Part shown: positions 14,939-24,754 of the stretch, piece by piece
How the letters are laid out: every line of letters starts with the position of its first letter
Position numbering within the stretch: the first letter of the stretch is position 1
Assembly (NCBI GenBank): GCA_001054945.1
Contig: JVKJ01000005.1
Coordinates: 62,001-126,000, forward strand
DNA length: 64,000 bases
DNA from: Corynebacterium falsenii
Lineage (GTDB): Bacteria; Actinomycetota; Actinomycetes; Mycobacteriales; Mycobacteriaceae
Direction of reading: 5' to 3'
Made by a program: the position numbers and the translations under genes
The notes under the pieces: generated by a model
The model's database searches: none
The model's input: the letters and a program-made list of their open reading frames with translations, nothing else
Told to the model about the DNA's origin: nothing

Positions 14939-16495
14939 CTAGCTGCCCACACCGCTCACTGCAGCCGGTTCGAGGCGCATCACCGCTGCCAGCACATCCT
15001 CCAGGGAAAGTTCGTCGCCGGGTACGGCGCCCATGACCTCGTCGCGCGTAAAGCTCAAAGGCTGCGACATCCGCACCCGAGTGGCGGGCTTCCCCTCCCG
15101 CGGCACATCGACGATGATGCTGTCCCAGTTGGCGGCTAGAACGTGATCAGAAAATTCGCTGACGACCAACCCGCGTAGCCATGCACGCGTGTCTGTCGGC
15201 GCACTTTCCATGGCATGCCGCACGTCCTCTTCCGGCACCAATGTTGTCATTCTCCCCCGTTTGACCAGAGCGTGATACAGGCCGCGAGCAGGGTCAATGT
15301 CATGGTACTGAATATCCACCAGCGCCAGGCGAGGGTCTTCCCACGCCAAACCGCGTTCTCGGTATCCCCGCAGCAGGGAAAGCTTGGCTGTCCAATCCAG
15401 CCGATCAGCGGTGGACATCGGGTCGCGCTGGAGGTCATTCAAAATCTCCTCCCACAGGTCCAGCACTCGCCGATCATCGTGGGTCAGTTTCCCCGCGGGC
15501 TCTAGGGCGTCGATGACTCGTCGACGGATTTCTCGCTGGGTGTCGATGGCTGTACGCTGCACCTTGCCGTAGAAATCCAGAGGCTCCGCACACGTCAGGT
15601 CACGGGAGACGATGCGGACGCTCTCCACGGGATCCACCAACGCAAGGTCACTGAAATCAGCCCCCGCTCCAACTGCGTCCAGAACCAGTGCGGTCGTGCC
15701 GAACTTCAGATAAGTCGATGTCTGGCTCAGGTTCGCATCCCCGATGATCACGTGCAGCCGCCGCCACTGATCCCCCTCGGCATGGGGCTCATCGCGGGTA
15801 TTGATGATCCCGCGATTCAGCGTGGTCTCCAACGAGATCGGAGTCTCGATGTAATCCGCCCGCTGGCTGATTTGGAACCCCGGTTCCTCGCCCGCGGAAC
15901 CCAGCCCCACGCGTCCCGCACCAATCATGACCTGCCGCGTGACAAAGTGCGGAATCAGTGCGGCGGTCACGACGTCGATGTCATAGTCCCGGGGGTACAG
16001 ATAGTTTTCGTGGGCACCATAACTAGCGCCCTTCCCATCCACGTTGTTTTTGTAGATTTTGAGTTCAGGCTGCCCGTCGATTTTTCCGGACGCCACCGCC
16101 GCATCGTGCATCACCCTATCGCCAGCTTGATCCCAGATCACCGCATCCCAAGCAGAGGTGACCTCGGGTGAGGAGTACTCCGGATGGGCGTGATCCACGT
16201 AAAACCGCGCACCGGCATTCGTGATGACGTTCGCGGCGCCGACCGCGTTGGGATCCAGCACAGGTGCGGAGCCGGAACGATAGCGACGCAGATCGAATCC
16301 CCGGGCGTCCCGCAGGGGGGACTCATCGTCGTAATCCCAGCGCGTGCGCCTATTCACTCCCAGGCCGGTGTGCTCGGCATAGGCCACGACAGCCTGGGTG
16401 GAGCTCAGAATGGGACTGATGTCCTCCTCCCCCACGGCGACGATGCCGAACTCGGTCTCGGATCCGAGGATCCGGGAGGGCTGGTTATCGTTCAT
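14939..16495 (-). CDS. dop: Pup deamidase/depupylase Dop
   Basis: The 518-residue product is homologous to PafA but starts RILGSETEFGIVAVG and carries the Dop-type insertion (LSSTQAVVAYAEHTGLGVNRRTRWDYDDESPLRDARGFDLRR), which PafA lacks. The conserved Asp lies in ARFYVDHAHPEYSSPE; further motifs are YKNNVDGKGASYGAHENYL and RRLHVIIGDANLSQT. Dop deamidates Pup-Gln to Pup-Glu and also removes Pup from substrates. The gene overlaps the arc stop by four bases (ATGA), so arc and dop are translationally coupled. Confidence 0.96.
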   Translation of the reverse strand: MNDNQPSRILGSETEFGIVAVGEEDISPILSSTQAVVAYAEHTGLGVNRRTRWDYDDESPLRDARGFDLRRYRSGSAPVLDPNAVGAANVITNAGARFYVDHAHPEYSSPEVTSAWDAVIWDQAGDRVMHDAAVASGKIDGQPELKIYKNNVDGKGASYGAHENYLYPRDYDIDVVTAALIPHFVTRQVMIGAGRVGLGSAGEEPGFQISQRADYIETPISLETTLNRGIINTRDEPHAEGDQWRRLHVIIGDANLSQTSTYLKFGTTALVLDAVGAGADFSDLALVDPVESVRIVSRDLTCAEPLDFYGKVQRTAIDTQREIRRRVIDALEPAGKLTHDDRRVLDLWEEILNDLQRDPMSTADRLDWTAKLSLLRGYRERGLAWEDPRLALVDIQYHDIDPARGLYHALVKRGRMTTLVPEEDVRHAMESAPTDTRAWLRGLVVSEFSDHVLAANWDSIIVDVPREGKPATRVRMSQPLSFTRDEVMGAVPGDELSLEDVLAAVMRLEPAAVSGVGS

Positions 16496-18138
16496 GGCAG
16501 CCTCGCTTCCTGGGTGGCGTCCCCACTCCTGGGGACGGTGATGTCAACGACCCGGCCGGTGGAATGCCCCGCAATGCGCGCCCACTCAGCGGGATTGGTG
16601 GTATCGGGAAGGTCTTCATTATCGCGAACCTCGGCGGTGACAGCCGCGGTAACGAGATCGGGCCGGATGCCCGTGTTGGCGGACTCCGGGGCTCGCAACG
16701 CTTCCTTGATCGCAGCGGTCTTGGTGCGGTCGACGATATTGGCGAGGAGTGCACCCGACACGAAGTCAGCCCAATAGAGGTCCTCGGTGGAGCCATCTGC
16801 GAAATGGAGGGTGACGAAGCGGCTGCGCTCATCGCGGGTGAAGAGCTCCTCGACGATACGCGAACGAAGAGCGGTGGCGGCAAGCTCACGACCCCCAGAG
16901 TCCTCCACGAACTGCGGATCCATAGGAATGTCCGCCGTGAGGTATTTGGACAGGATGTCCTCTGCACCTCGCGGGTCGGGTCGCTCGACGCGAATCTTCA
17001 CGTCCAGGCGGCCCGGACGGAGGATGGCGGGATCGATGAGCTCCTCACGGTTCGAGGCGCCGATGACGATGACATTCTGCAGATCTTCAACCCCGTCGAT
17101 TTCGGAGAGGAGTTGCGGCACAACAGTGGATTCCATATCGGAGGAAATCCCGGTGCCGCGAGTGCGGAAGATGGCTTCCATCTCATCGAAGAAAACGATC
17201 ACCGGCTTGCCCGAGCTGGCTATCCGACGCGCGCGCTCGAAGATTTGGCGGATTTGTCGTTCGGTTTCTCCCACGAATTTGTTGAGAAGCTCCGGGCCCT
17301 TGATGTTGAGGAAGTAAGACTCCTCAGAACCCTTAGAATCCGTCCGCTGGTCGGACAGGGACTGAGCCAATGAGTTCGCGACGGCTTTGGCAATAAGCGT
17401 CTTGCCGTTCCCGGGCGGGCCGTAGAGCAGCACGCCCTTCGGGGGCCTCAGGCCATATTCGCGGTACTTTTCCGGGTGCAGGAAGGGGAGCTCCACCGCA
17501 TCCCGAATTTGCTCGATCTGGGTGGCGAGACCTCCGATGTCCGCGTATGTAACGGACGGTACTTCCTCAAGCATGAGGCTATTGACTTCAGCGCGCGGGA
17601 TCGCTTCAAATGCCCAGCCGCTGCGGCGATCGACGACCACGGAATCGCCGGTGGAAATGCCATCTGAGAGGATGGCGTCCCGAAGAGAACCGGCAGCCTT
17701 GACCACCGCTTCCTCGCCCACCTTGTCCGCAATGATGATCCGCTCACCCACGACCTCGACCACGGTGGCGATGTCGCCGCTGTCCTCGAACCCGGTGACC
17801 TCGACCACCTGCTGGCCCTCCCCCAAACGCACCGTGGAACCCGGCAGTAACGACGCGCGATCGACGAGGGGAGAGACACTCAGCCGCATACGGCGATTAG
17901 CGGTGAAAACCTCCGCGGTCTTCCCATTGGGGTTCACCTGCAGGAGCGTGCCGTAGGTGCTGGGTGGCTCCGCCAGAGCTTCCAGCCGGCCATTGATTTC
18001 CTCCAGCTTGGCCCGGGAATTCTTCAGCATCTCCACCAATTTCTCGTTGCGCGTGCCCAGTTTGTGGTTCGCTATGCGGAGCTCGCGCAGAGACTGTGGA
18101 CCAGAAGGACTCTGCGAGATGGATGTGTTCCCAGTCAT
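16492..18138 (-). CDS. arc: AAA ATPase forming ring-shaped complexes (ARC/Mpa)
   Basis: The 548-residue ATPase recognises and unfolds pupylated proteins. It has an N-terminal coiled coil (residues ~15-58, the Pup docking site), tandem OB domains (~60-190), then one AAA module with Walker A GPPGNGKT at 240-247, Walker B VIVFFDEMEAIF and the arginine-finger region. The C terminus reads VPRSGDATQEARLP and lacks the GQYL-like tail with a penultimate Tyr that docks mycobacterial Mpa into the 20S proteasome. That fits the absence of prcB/prcA in this cluster. The ATG at 18138 has no clear Shine-Dalgarno. Confidence 0.95.
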   Translation of the reverse strand: MTGNTSISQSPSGPQSLRELRIANHKLGTRNEKLVEMLKNSRAKLEEINGRLEALAEPPSTYGTLLQVNPNGKTAEVFTANRRMRLSVSPLVDRASLLPGSTVRLGEGQQVVEVTGFEDSGDIATVVEVVGERIIIADKVGEEAVVKAAGSLRDAILSDGISTGDSVVVDRRSGWAFEAIPRAEVNSLMLEEVPSVTYADIGGLATQIEQIRDAVELPFLHPEKYREYGLRPPKGVLLYGPPGNGKTLIAKAVANSLAQSLSDQRTDSKGSEESYFLNIKGPELLNKFVGETERQIRQIFERARRIASSGKPVIVFFDEMEAIFRTRGTGISSDMESTVVPQLLSEIDGVEDLQNVIVIGASNREELIDPAILRPGRLDVKIRVERPDPRGAEDILSKYLTADIPMDPQFVEDSGGRELAATALRSRIVEELFTRDERSRFVTLHFADGSTEDLYWADFVSGALLANIVDRTKTAAIKEALRAPESANTGIRPDLVTAAVTAEVRDNEDLPDTTNPAEWARIAGHSTGRVVDITVPRSGDATQEARLP

Positions 18139-18147
18139 AGAGTCCAG

Positions 18148-18153
18148 TGTATA
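18148..18153 (-). promoter_or_regulatory. Candidate -10 for arc, implying a leaderless or near-leaderless mRNA
   Basis: On the minus strand TATACA is followed after nine bases by the arc ATG, which would put the transcript start within a few bases of the start codon. No good -35 is seen. The position and the lack of a Shine-Dalgarno agree with each other but do not prove it. Confidence 0.3.
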
Positions 18154-18212
18154 GGTAGGGTCGCCTCACTTTGAGCGAGGGTGGAGGGCCGTGCGTACTG
18201 CTCCCGGGGGGG

Positions 18213-19046
18213 TTACTTCCGTGCGCGGCGCTGAGGGCGGGGTGGCTTCACGCCGTCGGCCAATCGGCGGGTCCAAATGAGGAAGGCGGTGTGGGCGTTC
18301 ATGCGATGCTCGGGGCGGGTAGCCAGGCCCTCAACCTTCCATTCGCGGACCAGTGACTCCCACGCTCGAGGTTCGGTGAAGCATTCCATTTCACGGATTC
18401 CCTCCATGACCTTCATCAATTGCGGCACCGTGGCCACATAGGTCATGAATACCCCGCCGGGGATGAGGACGTCCTTCACCGTGTCCAGCATTTCCCACGG
18501 CTCCAGCATGTCCAACAGCACCCGGTCGACATCGCCAGTATCTGCGCGGGTCACGCCCTTGAGATCACCCAGGCGAAGATCCCAATTGTCGACCTGCCCG
18601 CCCATGATGTCCTCCACATTGGATTTGGCGTAGGCGAGATGATCCTCACGGACCTCATAACTGATGAGCTTGCCATGCTCGCCAACCGCCCGGAGCAGCC
18701 AGCTGCTCATCGCGCCACTGCCAGCACCAGCCTCCAGGACGGTCGCGCCGGGGAAAATATCGCCTTCAACCAGGATCTGTGCGGCGTCCTTCGGGTAGAT
18801 CACCGCAGCGCCGCGTGGCATCGACAGCACCCGGTCCACCAGCAGGTGGCGGAAGCATAGGTATTCCGCACCGGAGCTGGAGAGGACCACCGAGCCTTCG
18901 TCTTGCCCGATGATCTCGTCATGTTTGATTTCGCCCTTGTGGGTGAAGTAGCTCTCCCCTTCTCCCAGGGTGATGGTGAAGTGTCGCCGTTTCGCATCCG
19001 TCAGCTGCACGCGGTCGCCCGCTTGGAATCGCCCTGAATATGCCAT
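18213..19046 (-). CDS. trmI: tRNA (adenine-58-N1)-methyltransferase TrmI
   Basis: This 277-residue class I methyltransferase uses SAM to form m1A58 in the T-loop of tRNA. The N-terminal domain (GRFQAGDRVQLTDAKRRHFTITLGEG...HDEIIG) is typical of TrmI. The SAM-binding motif is VLEAGAGSGAMSSWLLRAVG at about residues 100-119, and the acidic motif LLDMLEPWEML follows. The C terminus is Arg/Lys-rich. The family is the usual upstream neighbour of the arc/dop/pup cluster in actinobacteria. About 74 bases separate it from arc. Confidence 0.94.
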   Translation of the reverse strand: MAYSGRFQAGDRVQLTDAKRRHFTITLGEGESYFTHKGEIKHDEIIGQDEGSVVLSSSGAEYLCFRHLLVDRVLSMPRGAAVIYPKDAAQILVEGDIFPGATVLEAGAGSGAMSSWLLRAVGEHGKLISYEVREDHLAYAKSNVEDIMGGQVDNWDLRLGDLKGVTRADTGDVDRVLLDMLEPWEMLDTVKDVLIPGGVFMTYVATVPQLMKVMEGIREMECFTEPRAWESLVREWKVEGLATRPEHRMNAHTAFLIWTRRLADGVKPPRPQRRARK

Positions 19047-19241
19047 GAGTCCTCACTTCTCGTTCGCCTGCCCGGATCATTCCCGAGACTGAATCGCACC
19101 AAGTCTAATGGCGAGGGGCATTTCTCCAACAACTAAAATGGGTCAAACACGTGATTGTCCCCGGCCTGCGCGCTCCCCAGCAGTTCGCACGTCGCCGCGG
19201 GCGCATCGCCATCACCTCTCTCCGACATTCGAAAGGCAGCA

Positions 19242-20073
19242 TTGACCGAGCCAAAAAAGGTGTCCCTTGCCCTGTCCCCTAGTCGCGCCGGGGACTACCA
19301 GCAGTGCCCCCTGCTCTACCGGTTCCGGGCCATCGACAAACTTCCGGAGCCGAAGACCGTGGCACAGGTCAAGGGGACCTTGGTGCACGCGGTGCTGGAG
19401 AAGTTGCATGAGCAACCTCGTGGTGATCGGACGTACCCAATCGCGGTCAAGATGATCAAGCCCGAGTGGGAGGCAATGCGCCAGAAGGATCCGGAGTTGG
19501 ACGAGCTCGTGCCCAGGGAGTTCGAGATGGACTTCTTTGTTGAAGCGCGCGAGCTGGTTAAGGGATACTTCAGAATGGAAAACCCGGAGGGGTTCGACGC
19601 TCACGAAGTGGAGAAGTTCGTCAACACAACGCTGCCCAACGGAGTTCCAGTTCGCGGCTTCATCGACCGCGTAGACATCGCCCCGACCGGTCAAGTGAGG
19701 GTGGTCGACTATAAGACAGGAAAAAAGCCCGCCCCGAGATTCTCGGAGCAGGCTCGATTCCAGATGAAGTTCTATGCGCTGGTCTGGTGGCGCCTGACAG
19801 GCAATGTTCCCGCCCAGTTACGCCTGATGTACCTGAAGGTCGCCGACGAGCTCATCATGTCCCCCACCCCGACGGAGCTGGATTACTTCGAGCGGGACCT
19901 GGGAGACCTGTGGGCCAAGATCATGCGCGATGTGGAGACCGGAGATTTCCAGCCGCGGACGTCCAAGCTCTGTGGATGGTGCGCGCACCAGGACAAGTGC
20001 CCCGCCTTCGGGGGGGACGCCACCCGCCTATCCCGGGGCTGTAGCCACGGGAGCCAGCGAGAAAGAGGCTTAA
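19242..20073 (+). CDS. RecB-family PD-(D/E)XK exonuclease, frameshifted near the 3' end
   Basis: This is a ~276-residue nuclease of the RecB/Cas4-like fold. Visible motifs are [22 protein letters not shown] and [11 protein letters not shown] (catalytic Asp and DxK). One Cys near the N terminus ([10 protein letters not shown]) and three near the C terminus ([14 protein letters not shown]) form a likely 4Fe-4S site. The TTG at 19242 is preferred because AAAGG lies five bases upstream. In the sequence as given a run of seven G at 20010-20016 breaks the frame, and the reading would then run antisense through aspA. Dropping one G gives [21 protein letters not shown] and a TAA at 20071-20073, which overlaps the aspA stop. 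The end coordinate given here is that restored stop. Confidence 0.85.
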
Positions 20074-21626
20074 GACTCGGCCTCGGTTCCATCTTCGTTG
20101 TAGAGCTTGCCCCGGTAGGTGGGATTAAGCAGGTTTTGTGCGGAGAGGACCTCTTCGATGGTGGCTTCGTCCAAAAGCCCCTTTTCCAGGACCAGGTCGC
20201 GCACGGACTTTCCGGTGGCGGCGGACTCCTTGCCGATCAGGTCGCCATTGTGGTGGCCGATCAGCGGGTTGAGGTAGGTCACGATGCCGATGGAGTTATT
20301 GACGTAATTCTTGCAGACATCTTCATTGGCAGTAATGTCCACGACGCAGAGTGTGCGCAGGAGCGTGCAGGCGCGGGCGAGGAATCGCACAGACTCGAAC
20401 ACGCATTGAGCAATGACCGGTTCCATGACATTGAGCTGCAGCTGGCCTGCCTCGGCGGCCATCGTCACGGTGGTGTCGTTTCCAAAGACCTTGAAACAGA
20501 TCTGGTTGACGACCTCCGGGATCACGGGGTTGACCTTCGCCGGCATGATGGACGAGCCCGCCTGGCGGGGTGGAACGTTGATCTCGTTGAGGCCAGCGCG
20601 GGGGCCGGAGGACAGCAGGCGCAGATCATTGCAGATCTTGGACAACTTCATGGCCAGCCGCTTCACGGCGCCGTGAGCATTGACATAGGCGCCCGTATCG
20701 CTGGTGGCCTCAATGAGGTCGCCCGAGGTCTTGATTTCCAAGCCGGTGACCTCCGCCAGTGCTTCGACAGCGGCCTCGCGGTAGCCCTGTGGCGTGTTCA
20801 CGCCGGTTCCGATTGCGGTGCCGCCGAGGTTGACCTCACGCAGGAACTCCTGAGCACGGCGGAGCTGAGCCTGCTCTTCGGAAATATTGTTCGCAAATGC
20901 CGTGAACTCCTGGCCAAGTGACATTGGCACTGCGTCCTGCAGCTGCGTACGTCCCATCTTCAGGACGTTCTTGAATTCGTGGCCCTTGGCGGCGAATGCG
21001 CGCTCCAGAGCTTCCAGGTGGGTCAGCAGCTGGTCAATGGCGAAGTGGAGCCCCATGCGGAAGCCCGTGGGGTACGCATCATTGGTGGACTGGGAGAGGT
21101 TGACATCGTCGTTGGGGTTGATGATGTCGTATGCACCCTTCGGGTGGCCGAGCTTCTCCAGGGCGAGGTTGGCGATGACCTCGTTGGTATTCATATTGAC
21201 CGAGGTCCCGGCACCGCCTTGGAAAACGTCGATGGGGAACTGATCCATCGCGCGGTGATCGTTGAGAACCTGGTCACAGGCCCACACAATGGCGTCAGCC
21301 TTCTGCTTAGGAAGAGCGCGCACGCGGTAGTTGGCCAGGGCTGCGGCCTTCTTCACCATCACCATTCCCCGGATGAACTCCGGAATCATGTTGATGGTCG
21401 TTCGGGAAACCTGGAAGTTATCAACTGCGCGAAGGGTGTGAATGCCGTAATAGGCATCCTCCGGCACTTCCATCGTGCCCAGCAGGTCCTCTTCCGTGCG
21501 GAAGGAGGAGGCTTCGCGAGCTTTTTGGGAGTGGGTCTCTGCTGTAGTGATGATGTCCGTTGAGGAGAGCACGTGCCCGTCTTCGGCGGACTGTGCTGAA
21601 GAGGATGGAACAGGCTGATCGACCAT
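20070..21626 (-). CDS. aspA: Aspartate ammonia-lyase (aspartase)
   Basis: The 518-residue enzyme interconverts L-aspartate with fumarate and ammonia. The fumarase/aspartase superfamily signature [11 protein letters not shown] is intact, with the substrate-binding segments [12 protein letters not shown] and [17 protein letters not shown]. The N-terminal ~45 residues are a Ser/Thr-rich extension with several alternative starts; the ATG at 21626 has AAAGGA eight bases upstream and is kept. A fumarase would be a less likely reading because of the [23 protein letters not shown] opening typical of AspA. It is convergent with the RecB-like gene, with overlapping stop codons. Confidence 0.95.
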   Translation of the reverse strand: MVDQPVPSSSAQSAEDGHVLSSTDIITTAETHSQKAREASSFRTEEDLLGTMEVPEDAYYGIHTLRAVDNFQVSRTTINMIPEFIRGMVMVKKAAALANYRVRALPKQKADAIVWACDQVLNDHRAMDQFPIDVFQGGAGTSVNMNTNEVIANLALEKLGHPKGAYDIINPNDDVNLSQSTNDAYPTGFRMGLHFAIDQLLTHLEALERAFAAKGHEFKNVLKMGRTQLQDAVPMSLGQEFTAFANNISEEQAQLRRAQEFLREVNLGGTAIGTGVNTPQGYREAAVEALAEVTGLEIKTSGDLIEATSDTGAYVNAHGAVKRLAMKLSKICNDLRLLSSGPRAGLNEINVPPRQAGSSIMPAKVNPVIPEVVNQICFKVFGNDTTVTMAAEAGQLQLNVMEPVIAQCVFESVRFLARACTLLRTLCVVDITANEDVCKNYVNNSIGIVTYLNPLIGHHNGDLIGKESAATGKSVRDLVLEKGLLDEATIEEVLSAQNLLNPTYRGKLYNEDGTEAES

Positions 21627-21775
21627 TGAGTGTCCTTTGGGTTGAAACGTTTGTTTATCACGTGACTAAACAGCACGTTCGAGGTCTTCGGCGCGAGGCC
21701 TCATTGATTGCCGAAACTACCCCACTCGCATATCAGAAGCTGATCCGGGGGCGTGATTGTTGAGCAATATGGGGG

Positions 21776-22621
21776 CTAAATCCGGGCAATGCGGATGTCA
21801 GTAGCCAGGATCGCCTCCGCTCCCAGCGCAGAAAGTTGGTCCATCAAGGAGTTGGCGTTGACCCGCGGAACCATGGCCCGGACTGCCACCCATTCCGGAT
21901 GAGCCAATGGGGACACGGTGGGCGCGCTCAGTCCAGGGGTGACGGCGACGACATCGTCCAGAGCCGTTCGGGGCACGTTGTAATCCAGCATCACGTAGTT
22001 CTGGGCGTGCAGGATGCCCTGAATTCGTTTGATCAAGACCTCGTGTTCTTCGGTGATCTCTTCGTCCTTCCGCCCCACCAGAACGGCCTCCGATATGCAC
22101 AGTGGCTCTCCGAATGGTTCGAGCCCCTGCTTGCGGAGGGTGCGACCGGTGGATACGACGTCGGCGATCGCATCGGCCACGCCTAAGCGAATGGAGATCT
22201 CGACAGCCCCATCGAGTCGAATCACTTCCGCTTCGATGCCCCGGCGACGCAGGTCCTTGCGGACCAAGTTGGGATAGCTCGTCGCGACTCGTTTGCCCTG
22301 CAGTGAATCAATTGACCATTCTTCACCCTGCGGAGCCGCGTAGCGGAAGGTGGAAGCTCCGAATCCGAGTCCCAGCAGCTCAGCGACCTCCTCCCGAGTA
22401 TCTGCGGCGAGATCTCGGCCGGTGATGCCCATGTCCAAGTGGCCAGAGGCGATATAAATCGCAATGTCTTTGGGGCGCAGGAAGTAAAACTCTACGTCGT
22501 TGGTCTTGTCCAGTACCGTGAGCGATTTGGAATCGCCGCGGGTGGTGTATCCCGCCTCGCGCAGGATAGTCGTGGCAGCTTCCGAAAGAGATCCTTTATT
22601 GGGAATGGCAACGCGCAGCAT
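21776..22621 (-). CDS. hisG: ATP phosphoribosyltransferase, long form
   Basis: First enzyme of histidine synthesis (ATP + PRPP to phosphoribosyl-ATP), 281 residues. The start [16 protein letters not shown] and the region [20 protein letters not shown] are typical. The C-terminal ~75 residues form the ACT-like regulatory domain of the long, histidine-inhibited HisG that needs no HisZ. AAAGGAG precedes the ATG. The downstream hisE activity is encoded in the gene just upstream, so the two form a small his unit. Confidence 0.96.
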   Translation of the reverse strand: MLRVAIPNKGSLSEAATTILREAGYTTRGDSKSLTVLDKTNDVEFYFLRPKDIAIYIASGHLDMGITGRDLAADTREEVAELLGLGFGASTFRYAAPQGEEWSIDSLQGKRVATSYPNLVRKDLRRRGIEAEVIRLDGAVEISIRLGVADAIADVVSTGRTLRKQGLEPFGEPLCISEAVLVGRKDEEITEEHEVLIKRIQGILHAQNYVMLDYNVPRTALDDVVAVTPGLSAPTVSPLAHPEWVAVRAMVPRVNANSLMDQLSALGAEAILATDIRIARI

Positions 22622-22695
22622 GAGTGTGCTCCTTTGTCATGGGCATGGGGTGTGTGGAAACCGAAGACGGTCGCATGTGAGTGAGCATTGGGTGA

Positions 22696-23760
22696 TTACA
22701 GATGCTTGTAGACGTCCTCAAGGCTCAATCCCCGCCCCACCATCACAACCTGCAGCCAATAGAGCAGCTGGGAAATCTCCTCCGACAGCGACTCGTCGGA
22801 CTCGTATTCGGCTGCCAGCCATACTTCGCCAGCCTCCTCGACAATCTTCTTGCCCTGAAAATGCACGCCGGCATCCAGTGCCTTCACTGTTCCAGAATCC
22901 GCTGGGCGTTCCTTGGCTTTGCGGGTGAGTTCTGCGAAGAGGGACTCGAAATCCTTTGCTTGCACAGGGGCTTGCGCGGCGTTCATCGAGTCTGCTTCGG
23001 AAGCACTGTCTGAATTAGTCACGCCGTCTATTGTGTCATGCGCCACGTTGCCGGGTGGGTTGAGGTCAAAGACACGATGGTCGAGTCGTTGGAAGGCCGT
23101 GCGCAATGTATCCACTGTCGCGCCGGAAAGGTCCCTTCGGCCCGGGAGCACGCGCGCGATCTGATCGACCTCCTCGGGGATATTTTGGCCAGGCTCGACG
23201 GGAATGCCCAGTACGCGGCACCCGGCGGTATATGCTGCCGTCATCCCCGCTGTGGAATCTTCCAGGGCAAGGCAGTCGGACGCATTATCCAGACCCAAGC
23301 CGTGAACTGCAGCCAGATAAATATCGGGCGCTGGTTTGCCCTCTGCAACCTCGTCGCCACACACGGTGAACTGAAAATGGTGCTCGCCGATGGTGCCCAG
23401 GGCGATGGAGGTCAGCCTCCGGGCAGTATTCGTCACCAGTGCCATGGGGATCTCTTTGGCGTGCAATTCCTTCAAAAGGTCTGGTATCCCAGGCCGGAAT
23501 TCGATCCCTTCTCTCATCAGCTCGCCCACCCGCTTGAACATCCACTCGACCCAGTGGCTTTCCGTGGCTTGGTCCAGGTGAATCCCGGCGAAATTCGCGC
23601 AAATACGGACGGTGTTCGCCGTCGTTCCCCCGATTGTGAGTGCACGGACCTCGTCGGTCAATCGGCGTCCCATCAGTTCTGACATCTCAAATGTCGCCTC
23701 GCCCCAGAGCGGCTCGGTGTCCACCAGGGTGCCATCCATATCCCACAAAACTGCTTTCAT
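22696..23760 (-). CDS. hisE: HAD-family phosphatase fused to phosphoribosyl-ATP pyrophosphatase (HisE)
   Basis: One open frame of 354 residues holds two proteins that are usually separate. Residues 1-~225 are a HAD hydrolase with cap domain: motif [11 protein letters not shown] (7-16), motif [10 protein letters not shown], motif [14 protein letters not shown] and [12 protein letters not shown]. After a ~40-residue Ser/Asp/Ala-rich linker, residues ~269-354 are HisE ([42 protein letters not shown]), which hydrolyses phosphoribosyl-ATP in histidine synthesis. AGAGG precedes the start at 23760. In-frame GTG (23022) and ATG (22986) codons could start HisE alone, but neither has a visible Shine-Dalgarno. 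Confidence 0.9.
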   Translation of the reverse strand: MKAVLWDMDGTLVDTEPLWGEATFEMSELMGRRLTDEVRALTIGGTTANTVRICANFAGIHLDQATESHWVEWMFKRVGELMREGIEFRPGIPDLLKELHAKEIPMALVTNTARRLTSIALGTIGEHHFQFTVCGDEVAEGKPAPDIYLAAVHGLGLDNASDCLALEDSTAGMTAAYTAGCRVLGIPVEPGQNIPEEVDQIARVLPGRRDLSGATVDTLRTAFQRLDHRVFDLNPPGNVAHDTIDGVTNSDSASEADSMNAAQAPVQAKDFESLFAELTRKAKERPADSGTVKALDAGVHFQGKKIVEEAGEVWLAAEYESDESLSEEISQLLYWLQVVMVGRGLSLEDVYKHL

Positions 23761-23790
23761 AGTGCCTCTCAGACTATAGGGTCGGTGGGT

Positions 23791-24678
23791 ATGACACAGT
23801 TCGGGAGCGTGCGGAGTTATTTCACCCTGGAAGGGACATCGGACTGCTCAGGAGACGGGCACGAGAGTGAGCCGGGCGCGCTGGAAAGAACGTTGACCGC
23901 CACGAGCATTACGGAAAGTCCGTGGGGCGAAGGCGGATTCCAACATGGTTCTCCCCCGGCTGCACTGATCACGTTCCTCCTCGAGGCTGGAGTCCGGGAT
24001 GCCGGGATGGACGAAACTGCGGGCCGCTTTGCGCGAATAAATGTCAACCTCCTTGGTGCCGTGCCGCTCGGCGAACTCAAGGGCTATGTGAAAGTTATTC
24101 GTCCCGGAAAACGCATCTCGATGCTGGAGGCTACCGTCGTCGCCAACGGACGCGAATACATCCGAGGGCAGGGATGGTGGATTCATACCGCGGATACCAC
24201 CGACATTGAACGCGCGGTGGATGCCCGCGTGCCTTCTCCGGATGAATCGGAGGTCAAAACCGAGTTCCTGCAGCGCTGGTCATCGGGCTACATCGATTCC
24301 ATCCACGTTCTGCAGGCTCCGGCGCCGCAACCGGGCTACGACATGCACGATCCCGGAATCCGGGAAATCTCCTGGGCTCGCAGCGATTATCCCGTGATCG
24401 ATGGCATGGAGGACTCCCCCTGGGCCGGACTCATGAAGGTGGTGGACATTTCCAACGGGCTCAACCGAGTGCTGGACCCGAAAAAATGGGTGTTCATGAA
24501 TGTGGATATGAGTGTGTACCTGCACCGACTTCCGGTCAGCGACTGGGTGGGAATCATCCCGGAGCATAATTATGGGCCCGATGGGATTGGGACCACGGTG
24601 GCTCGGCTTTTCGATGTCAGAGGCCCGATCGGCTCCGCTAACCAGGCGTTGATGCTCACACGACTGAACAGAAAATAA
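23791..24678 (+). CDS. Thioesterase-family (double hotdog) protein
   Basis: The 295-residue protein resembles the acyl-CoA thioesterase II-like family: an N-terminal hotdog with [21 protein letters not shown] and a C-terminal one with [37 protein letters not shown]. Substrate unknown; lipid-rich actinobacteria carry many of these. The ATG at 23791 is preferred over the GTG two codons upstream. The gene is divergent from the HAD-HisE gene with only 30 bases between the starts, so the two promoters must overlap. Confidence 0.75.
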   Translation: MTQFGSVRSYFTLEGTSDCSGDGHESEPGALERTLTATSITESPWGEGGFQHGSPPAALITFLLEAGVRDAGMDETAGRFARINVNLLGAVPLGELKGYVKVIRPGKRISMLEATVVANGREYIRGQGWWIHTADTTDIERAVDARVPSPDESEVKTEFLQRWSSGYIDSIHVLQAPAPQPGYDMHDPGIREISWARSDYPVIDGMEDSPWAGLMKVVDISNGLNRVLDPKKWVFMNVDMSVYLHRLPVSDWVGIIPEHNYGPDGIGTTVARLFDVRGPIGSANQALMLTRLNRK

Positions 24679-24706
24679 CAAAGGGCCGGTGGCCACCATC
24701 AACAAA

Positions 24707-24731
24707 GGGGTCAGTGGCAACCACCGACCCC
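24707..24731. terminator. Candidate terminator between convergent genes
   Basis: GGGGTCAGTGG pairs with CCACCGACCCC around a CAA loop, with one A-C mismatch. It sits between the thioesterase gene and the leftward gene ending at 24755. No T-run follows, so termination efficiency is uncertain. Confidence 0.5.
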
Positions 24732-24754
24732 GCGACTGTCTCCAATGATCCTGG

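Noticed and set aside
13145..18138. Search for prcB/prcA proteasome genes in the pup region
   Set aside because: All frames between trmI and pafB are accounted for by arc, dop, pup and pafA; the only gap (14812-14938) is too small.
20074..20921. C-terminal 280 residues continuing the RecB-like frame through aspA
   Set aside because: They are antisense to a well-conserved aspartase and arise only from the extra G at 20010-20016.
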